The translations under genes and the position numbers were made by a program. Positions 1-7,758 of a stretch of 64,000 nucleotides of DNA are shown here, piece by piece (position 1 is the first letter of the stretch; the number at the start of each line of letters is the position of its first letter). Where the stretch lies: assembly GCF_028649435.1 (NCBI RefSeq), contig NZ_JAQSIN010000005.1; one strand, written 5' to 3'. Source of the DNA: Curvibacter microcysteis. Its GTDB lineage: Bacteria > Pseudomonadota > Gammaproteobacteria > Burkholderiales > Burkholderiaceae_C. The notes beneath the pieces were generated by a model. The model worked only from the letters and a program-made list of their open reading frames with translations. It was not told the DNA's origin and did not search any database.

Positions 1-327
1 ATGGGCTTGCTGTACCGCGCCAGTGGCGGCTCGGCGCGCAGCGTGGGCCAGGCCGAGGCCTACCAGCGCGCCGCTGTGGTGCTGGAGTCTTTGCTGTCGG
101 CGCGTGACGCCGTGCCGGACACCGGGGTCAACGAAAGCGGGCGTTCGGCAGGTTATGAATGGGCGGTGCGCTCCGAGCCTTGGGCGCAGGGTGGGGGGCT
201 GGACCCGCGCGCCGTGCCTTTGCACCGGGTGTTCATGACCGTGCGCTGGCTGGACGGCGAGCGCTGGCTGAGCCTGGATGCGGTGACTTTGCTGCCCCAG
301 CGCAAACCGGTCGTTCCAGGGGGCTAG
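1..327 (+). CDS. gspI: GspI-like T2SS minor pseudopilin, 3' part
   Basis: This is the C-terminal 108 residues of a protein that begins before the window; the frame is open at base 1, so the ATG there need not be the start. The visible part has the layout of the GspI globular domain: an Ala/Leu-rich helix (about residues 18-35) followed by a small beta domain with alternating W, R and V residues. The identity rests mainly on position. It ends 3 bases before a clear gspJ, and I-J-K is the usual T2SS order. GspI, J and K form the tip of the pseudopilus in the periplasm. The hydrophobic prepilin signal that would prove the class lies outside the window. GspH is the alternative. Confidence 0.62.
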   Translation: MGLLYRASGGSARSVGQAEAYQRAAVVLESLLSARDAVPDTGVNESGRSAGYEWAVRSEPWAQGGGLDPRAVPLHRVFMTVRWLDGERWLSLDAVTLLPQRKPVVPGG

Positions 328-330
328 TGG

Positions 331-1035
331 ATGTCGATGCGCCCCTTGCTTGCTCGTGTTCCCACCCGGGGCTTCACTTTGCTGGAGTTGCTGGTGGTGA
401 TGTCTTTGATGTCCCTGGTCATGCTGGCCATGACCTCGGCGCTGCGTACCATGGCCCAGACCGAGGAGCGCGTGGACGCGCGCGTTGCGCGGGCCGACGA
501 TTTGCGCTCCAGTCTCGACTTTTTGCGTGGTGCGCTGGGCCGTGTGGCCATGCGCAAGGTGCCCCTGCAGTCGGCGGCGCAAGGCAACCCCTATCTATTC
601 CAGGGCGGCGCGGATGCCATGGTCTGGGTGGGCATCATGCCGGCCCGATTTGGCGCGGGCGGCCGCTATGTGTTTCGCCTGGGCCCGGAGGCTCTGCCGC
701 AAGGCCAGACCCTGACCCTGCGTTTCGCGCCCTGGAATCCAATGAGCGGGTTTCCGGACTGGGCTTTGACCGAGATGCGCCCCTTGGTGCTGGGTTTGAC
801 CGGCTTCTCTATTCAATATGAGGACGTGCGCCGCGCCCCTGGGCAGTGGCAGCCCGAGTGGATGCCGCGCGCGGATGCGCCGCCGGACCGCGTCAATCAG
901 TTTCCCGCCCGGGTGCGCCTGCTGGTGCAGACCAGCCAGGGGACCTGGCCCGACGTGATCATCCCGCTGCGGGTGATGAGCTCGTCCAGCAGCAGCCTGG
1001 GTGGCTTCACCGTGGGTGGGGGGAGCCAGGATTGA
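331..1035 (+). CDS. gspJ: GspJ-like T2SS minor pseudopilin
   Basis: 234 aa. The N-terminus carries a class III prepilin signal: a short basic leader ending in RG, then FTLLELLVVMSLM, with Glu at +5 of the mature protein, as prepilin peptidase and N-methylation require. The rest is a periplasmic domain of the length expected for GspJ, which joins GspI and GspK at the pseudopilus tip. The C-terminus ends in a Ser-rich stretch and GGFTVGGGSQD. This resembles short SPFxxGG segments in GspL and GspD of the same operon (see findings). The 3' codons of this tail also supply the GGGGGGAG ribosome-binding site of gspK, whose TTG start overlaps this stop codon. Confidence 0.85.
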   Translation: MSMRPLLARVPTRGFTLLELLVVMSLMSLVMLAMTSALRTMAQTEERVDARVARADDLRSSLDFLRGALGRVAMRKVPLQSAAQGNPYLFQGGADAMVWVGIMPARFGAGGRYVFRLGPEALPQGQTLTLRFAPWNPMSGFPDWALTEMRPLVLGLTGFSIQYEDVRRAPGQWQPEWMPRADAPPDRVNQFPARVRLLVQTSQGTWPDVIIPLRVMSSSSSSLGGFTVGGGSQD

Positions 1036-1886
1036 ACGCGGCGTTGCACGTCTCTCCACCGGCGCGATCGCGCGGCATGGCTTTGATTGCCGTGCTATGG
1101 ATCGTGGCGGCGCTCAGCCTGGTGGTCACCGGCCTGGTCAAGACCGCCCGCGATGAGATCCGGCAGGTGTCGGCCAACCGACGAGCCCTCACCAGCGAGG
1201 CTCTGGGCCTGGCCGCGATCAACCAAGTGCTGCAACACATGCAGGTGCAGCCTACGGCGGTGACCGGCTTGACCTACGTGCCGACGCAGTTTGAAGGCGT
1301 GGCCATCCAGGTGCAGGTGCTGCCTTTGACCGGCCTGATCAACCTCAACAGTGCGCCGGCGGGCTTGTTGGTTCGCCTCTTCACCGTGGCGGGTGGCCTG
1401 GCGGCCGGACAAGCCGAGGCGCTGTCCAACCTGGTGCTGGCACAGCGCCAGGCGCGTGACGGCTCGGGTGCGCCAGTGGGGTTTGACGCCCCGGAAGACC
1501 TGCTCCAGCTGCCCGGGGTCGATTACGAGCTCTATGCTAGACTCGCTCCCCTTGTGGTGGCGGACCGCCGCACAGCGGGTGGGGTCAACCCCCTGGCGGC
1601 ACCGGTGGGGGTGCTCAAGGTGCTGGCCGGGGGCGACGAGGCCATCGCGCTTCAAATCGACACGGCCCGCCGGACCTCCGGTGCTGGCGTGGACACCAGT
1701 CGCCTCGACGGTGCTTGGCTGGATCCAACCATTGGCAACCGTTTCTGGCTCATTGCGCGTGTGCCGCAAGCCGATGGCGGCTGGCTGCTGAGTCTGCGCG
1801 GGGTCGATGTGGCTGCCGGTGCCCGTGACGGCCTGCCTTGGCAGACTTTCGTGGCGCGTCGTTGGTTTGAGCCTGCGCCCCGTTAA
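1032..1886 (+). CDS. gspK: GspK-like T2SS minor pseudopilin (TTG start)
   Basis: 284 aa from the TTG at 1032. I chose this start because it overlaps the gspJ stop (ATTGA), has a purine-rich GGGGGGAG about 8 bases upstream, and gives a short basic leader ending SRG before the hydrophobic segment MALIAVLWIVAALSL, where prepilin peptidase would cut after the Gly. Position +5 is not Glu, which is usual for GspK. The body contains the SAM-like/helix-hairpin-helix features of the family, for example INLNSAP near residue 90 and LLQLPGVD near residue 157. It is a little short for GspK, which is usually 300-330 aa. GspK caps the pseudopilus tip. Confidence 0.85.
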   Translation: MNAALHVSPPARSRGMALIAVLWIVAALSLVVTGLVKTARDEIRQVSANRRALTSEALGLAAINQVLQHMQVQPTAVTGLTYVPTQFEGVAIQVQVLPLTGLINLNSAPAGLLVRLFTVAGGLAAGQAEALSNLVLAQRQARDGSGAPVGFDAPEDLLQLPGVDYELYARLAPLVVADRRTAGGVNPLAAPVGVLKVLAGGDEAIALQIDTARRTSGAGVDTSRLDGAWLDPTIGNRFWLIARVPQADGGWLLSLRGVDVAAGARDGLPWQTFVARRWFEPAPR

Positions 1887-1922
1887 CACCCCAATCCCAC
1901 TGTCAACCCCCTTTTATTCCTG

Positions 1923-3245
1923 ATGGCACTGAACTCTCAAGATTTGCGACTGTTCGGCCTGGACCTGCGCAAGGCCGGGTCCGAGCTCAGCCGCTTGTGG
2001 CAGGGGGCTGTGCAGCATCCGCTGCTGGCTTGGCTGACACCGGCATTGCCGGTGCGCTTGGTGCGGGCCGATGGCACGCTCTGGCTGTGGCTGGATGGAC
2101 AGGCGGCCACACCTTGGCCCGCGTCTGCGCCCCGACTGGCCTTCCCGGCTCGCGTGCTGCCCCAGGACAAGTACCTGTCCCGCGTGCTGACCTTGCCTGC
2201 GCTGGGCAGCGCCGAACTGGCTTCGGCGCTGGCGCTGGAAGCCCGGACCAGCAGCCCTTTTGCGGCCTCGGACCTGGTCTGGGGTTACGGGGTTCAAGGC
2301 CATAGCGACGCTGGGGCTTCGGTTTTGCTGGTCATGGCCTCGCGCCGTCAGGTGGCCGCCTTGCTGGGCGCCCAGGGCGCGCCAGTCGATGAAGCCGCAC
2401 AAGAGTTGTGGGTGCTGGAAGGCGATGAGGCCTTGCAGGTCCGCGATCCCGCTGCGGTGCCGCGCGGGCAGCCGATTGTCTTGCAAGGGTATGGGGAGGC
2501 GGCACGTCAGCGACGCATGGCGCTTGGCCGCACCTTGCGCACCAGCCTGTTGGCGCTGGCCTTTCTGGGGGCCGCAGGCCTGGCCATCACCCCCACCGCC
2601 CAGTTGCGCTTGCGTGCGCTCGATGCCTTGGCCCAGTTCCAGGAAGTGCAGGCCCGCACCGTGCCATTCTTGCGCCAGCGCGAGGCGCTGGTGCAGTCCG
2701 CCGACCAATTGAACAACCTGGGTGAGTTGCTGCGCGACCGCGTCGAGCCGCTGCGCACCTTGGATTTGCTGACCCAGGCCTTGCCCGACGACGCTTCCTT
2801 GCTGTCGCTGCAGGTGCAAGGCAACAAAATCACCCTGATTGGCTTGGCGCCCAATTCGGCCTCGTTGATGCAAAAGCTCAGCGCTGAGCCGCTGTTCAAG
2901 GATGTCAAGGCGCCGACCGCCGCCGTCAAGGCCTTGGGCGCGACCAAGGAGAGCTTCACCATCGAGCTGACCCTGGATGCCAAGGCCATGCGTGCCAATG
3001 ACCCCGTGCCACCGCCGCCCGTGGTGGTGGCGGCGCCTGCCGCTGCGACCGTGGCCGCCACCAGCACCACGGCCACGCCCGTGCCTGCCGCTCCCGTGGC
3101 CCCGGTGACTCCCGCGCCCGCGCCTGTTGCGGCACCCGTTGCCGCGCCGGTGCTGGCACCAGTCCCTGCCGCGCCGCCCCCGCCGCCCCCCGCGCCCCCG
3201 CCGGCGGGTTCCTCGCCGTTCTCCATTGGAGGAGGTGTCCGATGA
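1923..3245 (+). CDS. gspL: GspL-like T2SS inner-membrane protein
   Basis: 440 aa. A cytoplasmic actin-like part (about 1-205) precedes one membrane segment (about 208-230, LLALAFLGAAGLAI). A periplasmic coiled and ferredoxin-like PilN/GspL domain runs to about residue 355. GspL couples the GspE ATPase to the pseudopilus and to GspM. An unusual Ala/Pro/Val-rich tail of about 75 residues follows, ending in SSPFSIGGGVR. Canonical GspL has no such tail. The last codons contain GGAGGAGGT, which serves as the ribosome-binding site for gspM, and the genes overlap by 4 bases (ATGA). The identity is by domain layout and operon position. Confidence 0.8.
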   Translation: MALNSQDLRLFGLDLRKAGSELSRLWQGAVQHPLLAWLTPALPVRLVRADGTLWLWLDGQAATPWPASAPRLAFPARVLPQDKYLSRVLTLPALGSAELASALALEARTSSPFAASDLVWGYGVQGHSDAGASVLLVMASRRQVAALLGAQGAPVDEAAQELWVLEGDEALQVRDPAAVPRGQPIVLQGYGEAARQRRMALGRTLRTSLLALAFLGAAGLAITPTAQLRLRALDALAQFQEVQARTVPFLRQREALVQSADQLNNLGELLRDRVEPLRTLDLLTQALPDDASLLSLQVQGNKITLIGLAPNSASLMQKLSAEPLFKDVKAPTAAVKALGATKESFTIELTLDAKAMRANDPVPPPPVVVAAPAAATVAATSTTATPVPAAPVAPVTPAPAPVAAPVAAPVLAPVPAAPPPPPPAPPPAGSSPFSIGGGVR

Positions 3246-3802
3246 GTTCTGTATTGCGCACGGCCCGCGACCGTTCTTTGCTGGCTTTGATGGGCTTGTT
3301 GGTGCTGGCCCCGATCCTGGCGCTGGCGGCTTATGTGGCTTACAAGCACCAATGGGCCACGGAACAGATGGGGCAAATGGAGCCCCGCTACGCCCGCCTG
3401 TTGGGTCTGGAGCAGCAGCGCGACAAGCTGCAAACCTTGGCGCAGCAGTCTGCGGCGCTGGTCAATCAGTACGCCTACCCTGAAGCGCAGGAGGCGACCC
3501 AGGCCGGGAACGACGCCCAGCGCCGCGTGCGCGATGCCTTTGCCAAGGCGCGCCTGGAGGTGATGAGCAGCCAGGTTCTGCCCGCCAAGCAAGAGAAACA
3601 ATTCGACCGCATCCCCGTCGTGGTGCGCTTTGAAGGGCAGTTGACCGCGCTGCAAAGTGCTTTCGTGGCCTTGTCGGTTGAGCCTGGGCCCGCCATTTTG
3701 GTCGAGGGCTTCACCGCTCAGACGATTGGTGTGGTCAAGGCCGAAACGCCCCAGATGCTGGGCGGTCAGATCAATCTGTATGTGCTGAGGGTGCACCCAT
3801 GA
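3242..3802 (+). CDS. gspM: GspM-like T2SS inner-membrane protein
   Basis: 186 aa. It has a short cytoplasmic N-terminus, one membrane helix (about residues 13-35, ALMGLLVLAPILALAAYVAY), a coiled region rich in Gln/Leu (about 45-75), and a C-terminal ferredoxin-like fold. This is the GspM architecture. GspM is a partner of GspL in the inner-membrane platform. The start overlaps the gspL stop by 4 bases and has a strong GGAGG site. The stop overlaps the next gene by 4 bases, so translation is probably coupled through L-M-C. Confidence 0.8.
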   Translation: MSSVLRTARDRSLLALMGLLVLAPILALAAYVAYKHQWATEQMGQMEPRYARLLGLEQQRDKLQTLAQQSAALVNQYAYPEAQEATQAGNDAQRRVRDAFAKARLEVMSSQVLPAKQEKQFDRIPVVVRFEGQLTALQSAFVALSVEPGPAILVEGFTAQTIGVVKAETPQMLGGQINLYVLRVHP

Positions 3803-4461
3803 ACCTTCAACTCTTCTTCACACGCCAGGGCACCTGGCTGCTCCTGGCTTTGAATGCGGCGCTGGCCCTGGGCGGCTTGGCCTTGTGGATGGACACCGAG
3901 GGGCATTGGCGCGATGTGCGCTGGCAGGCGCCGGCGCCTCAGGTGATGGCGTTGGCGGATGTGAATCTGCCGCGCGGCTCGGTCGGGGGTGACCTCGATG
4001 TGGGCCGCTTTGTGGCGGTGCTGGACCGCCCCTTGTTTTCGCCCAGCCGCCGGCCGCCGCCACCGCCACCGCCGCCAGCTCCGCCGCCGCCGGTGGACCC
4101 TTTGGCCAATATCCAATTGTTTGGGGTGTACGGCGGCAAGACCGGTGGTGGCATCGTGGCCCGCATTGACGGCAAGGTCCAGCGCGTCCAAGTGCAATCC
4201 AATGTCGGTGAATGGACGGTCAAGTCCATCAGCGGGCGGGAGGTGACCTTCGCCCGGGGTGAAGAAAGCCGCACCCTGACCCTGATCCACGCGGTGGCGG
4301 CACGGGCGCCAGCGCCTGTTGCCGCGGCCGCACCGCTGGAGGCGCCCAATCCCGGCGGTATGGCCCTGGGGGCCCAACAAAAAATGCAGGAAGAAGCGCG
4401 GGCCCGTGAGGCTGCGCGTCTGGATATCTTGCGTCGAGCTGGCCTGACGCCGCTCAAATAG
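3799..4461 (+). CDS. GspC/GspN-like bitopic T2SS protein with polyproline linker
   Basis: 220 aa. An N-terminal membrane helix (about residues 13-31) is followed by a segment containing RPLFSPSRR, an eight-proline run and a further Ala/Pro stretch. A small beta domain (about 108-160, starting IQLFGVYGGK) resembles the HR domain of GspC, which binds the N0 domain of the GspD secretin. The C-terminus is charged and helical. In canonical systems GspC links the inner-membrane platform to the secretin, and the gene directly before gspD fits this role. No PDZ or coiled-coil effector domain is present. Database names for this short form vary between GspC and GspN, so I leave the symbol blank. Confidence 0.7.
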   Translation: MNLQLFFTRQGTWLLLALNAALALGGLALWMDTEGHWRDVRWQAPAPQVMALADVNLPRGSVGGDLDVGRFVAVLDRPLFSPSRRPPPPPPPPAPPPPVDPLANIQLFGVYGGKTGGGIVARIDGKVQRVQVQSNVGEWTVKSISGREVTFARGEESRTLTLIHAVAARAPAPVAAAAPLEAPNPGGMALGAQQKMQEEARAREAARLDILRRAGLTPLK

Positions 4462-4475
4462 TGAGTGACTACCCT

Positions 4476-7058
4476 ATGAACAAACACAGTTTGGCTTTGA
4501 CGGTTGTGGCCTTCGCCACGCTTCAGGTCTGCGCGCAGGCCCAAACCGCTGGCGCTCCCTCTCCTTTTGCCGTGGGCGGGGCGGTGGTGACAGCGCCTGC
4601 AGCACGGCCAGCCGTGGTCAAGCCCGTGGTCGTGGCGCCTGCCCCGGCCCCAGTCTCGGTGATCGTGACGCCGACCGTGGCCCAGCCTGCGGCTGTGCCG
4701 GTCGTGGCGCCTGCTGTGGTGGTGACCGCCGTCGCGGCCACCGCCACCGTGGCCCCGGCCGTGCCTGCGGAGCCGCTGCCCAGTCAGGTCGTCCCCGAGC
4801 CCGCTTCGCTGCCGCCGATGCTGTCGGCCGTGGCACCCAGTGTGGCCCCGGCCCCTGCGGCTTCAGGCACCAAGATTGCTGCCGAGCCGCCGCCCCAGGC
4901 CGAAGCCCGCATCCTGCAGGGGACCGACCGGGTGATCGCGCCGCCCAAGCCCTTCCCGGCCATTGAAGGCGCGGCGATGGCTTTCAAGTTTGAAGAGGCG
5001 CCGATCTCCGAAGTCATTCATGTGGTGATGAAGGACGTGGTCAAGGCCGATTACGTGTTGCACGGCCAAGTGGCGGGCACGGTGACCTTGTCCACGCAAA
5101 CCGATGTGTCCCCCGACCACGCGGTGCTGCTGCTGGAAAGCGCCTTGCAGGCCAATGGCCTGAACATGATCCGGGACAGCCGGGGCACCTTCCACGTTGG
5201 CAAGCCAGAAGCCTTGCGTGGGATTTTCCCCACCATCCGCCAGGTGGTGCCCAAGACGTCTCTGCCACCAGGCAGCGGTGCCATCATCGTGCCGTTGCAG
5301 TACATCGGGGCCAATGAAATGGCCTCCATCCTGCGCCCCATGCTGCCCCCCGACGCCCTGGTGCGCGTGGACAGCGTGCGCAATCTGTTGGTCTTGACGG
5401 GCAACCGCACCCAGGCCGAGGGCTGGCTCGATGTGGTCAGCACCTTTGATGTGAACTTGCTCAAGGGCATGTCGGTGGGGGTGTTCCCGCTCAAGTACGC
5501 CACGATCAAAGAAGTTGAGTTGGCTCTGCGCCTGATGTCCGGTACCACCGGGGGCGGTGCGTCGGCGGCGGCGGCTGGTGCGGCCGCGGCCCCCACGGGT
5601 ACGGCGCCTGGCATGACTTCGGGCGCCACGGGCGGTTTGTCGGGGTCCAGTGCCTCGTCGGGTTCGTCAGCGTCCTTGTCGGAGAGCTTTCCCCTGTTTG
5701 GTGCGGTGCGCATCATGCCGATCGAGCGCATGAACAGCATTTTGGTGGTGACGCCGCGTGCTGCCTATTTAGAAGAGGCGCGCCAGTGGATTGAGCGCCT
5801 GGACAAGCCCAGCAACAACAGTGGTGAGTCGCAGTTGTTTGTCTACCCGGTGCAAAACGGCTCGGCCAAGCACCTGGCGTCGGTGATTGGGGGCTTGTTT
5901 GGTGGATCGGGTGGCACGGGTGCCAGCAGCACGGGCGTGGCGCCGTCCTTGGGGTCGACCAGCCAAAGTTCGGGCCTGGGATCCAGTTTGGGCAGTTCGT
6001 CAAGCGGCAGTGGCCTGACTTTGGGCACCAACCTGAATCGCACCTCAGTCAACACCCAGAGCACCCCAGCCACCGCTGTCACGTTGGCGCCCGGCTTGCG
6101 CATGATTGCCGACGACATCAACAATGCCGTCTTGGTGTACGGCAGCCGCAGCGACTTCATGAAGATCGAGGCCGCCTTGAAGCGCCTGGATGTGCCACCG
6201 ACCCAGGTGCTGATCGAGGCCACCATCATTGAAGTGACCCTGGGCGACTCGTTGCAATACGGTTTGCAGGGCATGTTCAGTGGCAAGGGCGTCAATGGCG
6301 GTTCGGGCACCGGTGTTTTGAGCACCGCAGCGGACGGCAGCTTGTCCAGCGCGGTACAGGGCTTCTCCTACACCTTGAAGAACTCGGCAGGCAATATTCA
6401 GGGTGTGCTGAGCGCCTTGGCCAGTCAATCTTTGCTCAAGGTGATCTCCAGCCCCTCGCTGATGGTGCTGGATAACCACACGGCCAACATCACCGTGGGC
6501 ACGCAGCAGCCGGTGCAGACGGCTTCGACCATCATCACCAGTGGTGCGGTCAGCAACAGCATTCAATACAAGGACACTGGGGTGAACCTCACGGTCACCC
6601 CCTCGGTCAATGCCGGCAACATGGTGACCATGGACTTGGTTCAGTCGGTCACCGACATCGGTGCTAAAACTGATTCTGCAACCGGACAGTTCCCCTTCAA
6701 CCAGCGCCAGATCACCAGCAAGCTGGCGGTGCGCTCGGGTGAGTACATCGTCATGGGGGGCTTGATCCGTGACAACAACTCCAACGGCAGTTCGGGTCTG
6801 CCTTTATTGAGTTCGATTCCGGTCGTGGGTGGTTTGTTTGGAACTCGCACCTCCAGTCAGAATCGGACCGAGCTGCTGGTGGTGTTGACGCCACGCGTCG
6901 TGCGATCTGACCAAGAGGTCAGGGACGTCAGCGAAGAGTTGCGTGACCGCATGAAGGGGTTCACGGGTTTTGAGGCCTTGTCCCGCGCCCCCTTGCCCAA
7001 GGCGGGCCAGAGCCCGACCCCTGTCAGCAATGGGGTCCAACCCAAGGCTTTGCCTTGA
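4476..7058 (+). CDS. gspD: GspD-like T2SS secretin
   Basis: 860 aa from the ATG at 4476. An in-frame GTG at 4461 overlaps the previous stop, but the ATG gives a cleaner signal peptide ending near AQA (residues 20-22). The mature protein starts with SPFAVGG, then about 110 residues of Ala/Pro/Val-rich spacer. The N0 domain starts near residue 165 (FKFEEAPISEV), and N1-N3 repeats follow, interrupted by long Ser/Gly-rich loops. The C-terminal secretin domain holds LKVISSPSL, a VNLTVTPSV beta hairpin and the terminal VVGGLFG/LLVVLTPRVV motif. It forms the outer-membrane gate. It is longer than usual because of the spacer and loops. The lipoprotein gene directly downstream could be its pilotin. 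Confidence 0.9.
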   Translation: MNKHSLALTVVAFATLQVCAQAQTAGAPSPFAVGGAVVTAPAARPAVVKPVVVAPAPAPVSVIVTPTVAQPAAVPVVAPAVVVTAVAATATVAPAVPAEPLPSQVVPEPASLPPMLSAVAPSVAPAPAASGTKIAAEPPPQAEARILQGTDRVIAPPKPFPAIEGAAMAFKFEEAPISEVIHVVMKDVVKADYVLHGQVAGTVTLSTQTDVSPDHAVLLLESALQANGLNMIRDSRGTFHVGKPEALRGIFPTIRQVVPKTSLPPGSGAIIVPLQYIGANEMASILRPMLPPDALVRVDSVRNLLVLTGNRTQAEGWLDVVSTFDVNLLKGMSVGVFPLKYATIKEVELALRLMSGTTGGGASAAAAGAAAAPTGTAPGMTSGATGGLSGSSASSGSSASLSESFPLFGAVRIMPIERMNSILVVTPRAAYLEEARQWIERLDKPSNNSGESQLFVYPVQNGSAKHLASVIGGLFGGSGGTGASSTGVAPSLGSTSQSSGLGSSLGSSSSGSGLTLGTNLNRTSVNTQSTPATAVTLAPGLRMIADDINNAVLVYGSRSDFMKIEAALKRLDVPPTQVLIEATIIEVTLGDSLQYGLQGMFSGKGVNGGSGTGVLSTAADGSLSSAVQGFSYTLKNSAGNIQGVLSALASQSLLKVISSPSLMVLDNHTANITVGTQQPVQTASTIITSGAVSNSIQYKDTGVNLTVTPSVNAGNMVTMDLVQSVTDIGAKTDSATGQFPFNQRQITSKLAVRSGEYIVMGGLIRDNNSNGSSGLPLLSSIPVVGGLFGTRTSSQNRTELLVVLTPRVVRSDQEVRDVSEELRDRMKGFTGFEALSRAPLPKAGQSPTPVSNGVQPKALP

Positions 7059-7102
7059 GTTGAACGACAAGGTCAATTTTTATCGTTTAGGAGTGATGCG
7101 TG

Positions 7103-7528
7103 ATGTGGGATCAAAAATGGACCCGCCGGGTCAGTGGCCTGGCACTGGGTTTGACCGTGCTGCTGCTGGGCGCGTGTTCCAGTCTTCCTAATCAGAAGGC
7201 CGAAGACGTGGTCCGCCAACGGTCTGAGCTTCGTTGGTCATATTTGATCAAGGGCGCGAGCCAGTGGCCCAAGGCCTATGAGTTGACGGAGCCGTCCTAC
7301 CGGGCGGTCAACGACTTTGATAACTGGGCCTTGAACTTTGGCAAGCAGGTGCGTTGGAAGAGCGCTGAAGTTCAGTCGGTTCAGTGCGAAGCTGAAAAAT
7401 GCGCCGTCAAGTTGGTGGTCACTGTCTATTTGCCACTGTCGCGTCGCGCCAACGACACGATCAGCACCACGGTGGATGAAACTTGGTTGCTGGACCGGGG
7501 GCAGTGGTACTATCACCAACAGCCCTGA
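7103..7528 (+). CDS. small outer-membrane-type lipoprotein, candidate secretin pilotin
   Basis: 141 aa. The start is the ATG at 7103, preceded by TAGGAG; an in-frame GTG at 7100 is also possible. A basic N-terminus and hydrophobic stretch lead to the lipobox LLGAC, with Cys25 the lipidated residue. The mature part is a single alpha/beta domain of about 110 residues with two further Cys (SVQCEAEKC) that could form a disulfide. It resembles NTF2/SnoaL-like folds, but I do not recognise the family with confidence. It follows gspD after about 40 bases and precedes the surface protein gene. That position suggests a role in secretin assembly or in surface-protein export. The function is not established. 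Confidence 0.75.
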   Translation: MWDQKWTRRVSGLALGLTVLLLGACSSLPNQKAEDVVRQRSELRWSYLIKGASQWPKAYELTEPSYRAVNDFDNWALNFGKQVRWKSAEVQSVQCEAEKCAVKLVVTVYLPLSRRANDTISTTVDETWLLDRGQWYYHQQP

Positions 7529-7758
7529 TAGGGTGGCGTTTGCTGGGTTCGCTTGGCTTTGGTCAGGTGAATCAATCATGAGGAGGGTTGACTGACCATG
7601 GTTTGAAGAACTTGCCTGAATTGGACCTGTTGCTTTTTTTCTACATAAAATCACATCAGGTTTGTCTGTTGTTCATCCTCGCAACGCCTGTGCTAACATC
7701 CTCTAGCGTAATCAATCTTGGTAGTTGCGCTTACCAACTTTTTTAAATGGAGTCTTTA
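7529..7758 (+). promoter_or_regulatory. leader and putative promoter of the surface protein gene
   Basis: This is 230 bases without a gene and is clearly more AT-rich than its surroundings. An extended -10 element, TGC-TAACAT (TAACAT at 7694-7699), has a loose -35 match, TTGTTC (7669-7674), at a rather long 19-base spacing. The leader ends in TGGAG (7748-7752), 6 bases before the ATG at 7759. This supports separate, strong transcription of the surface protein gene. The promoter call is by eye only. Confidence 0.4.
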
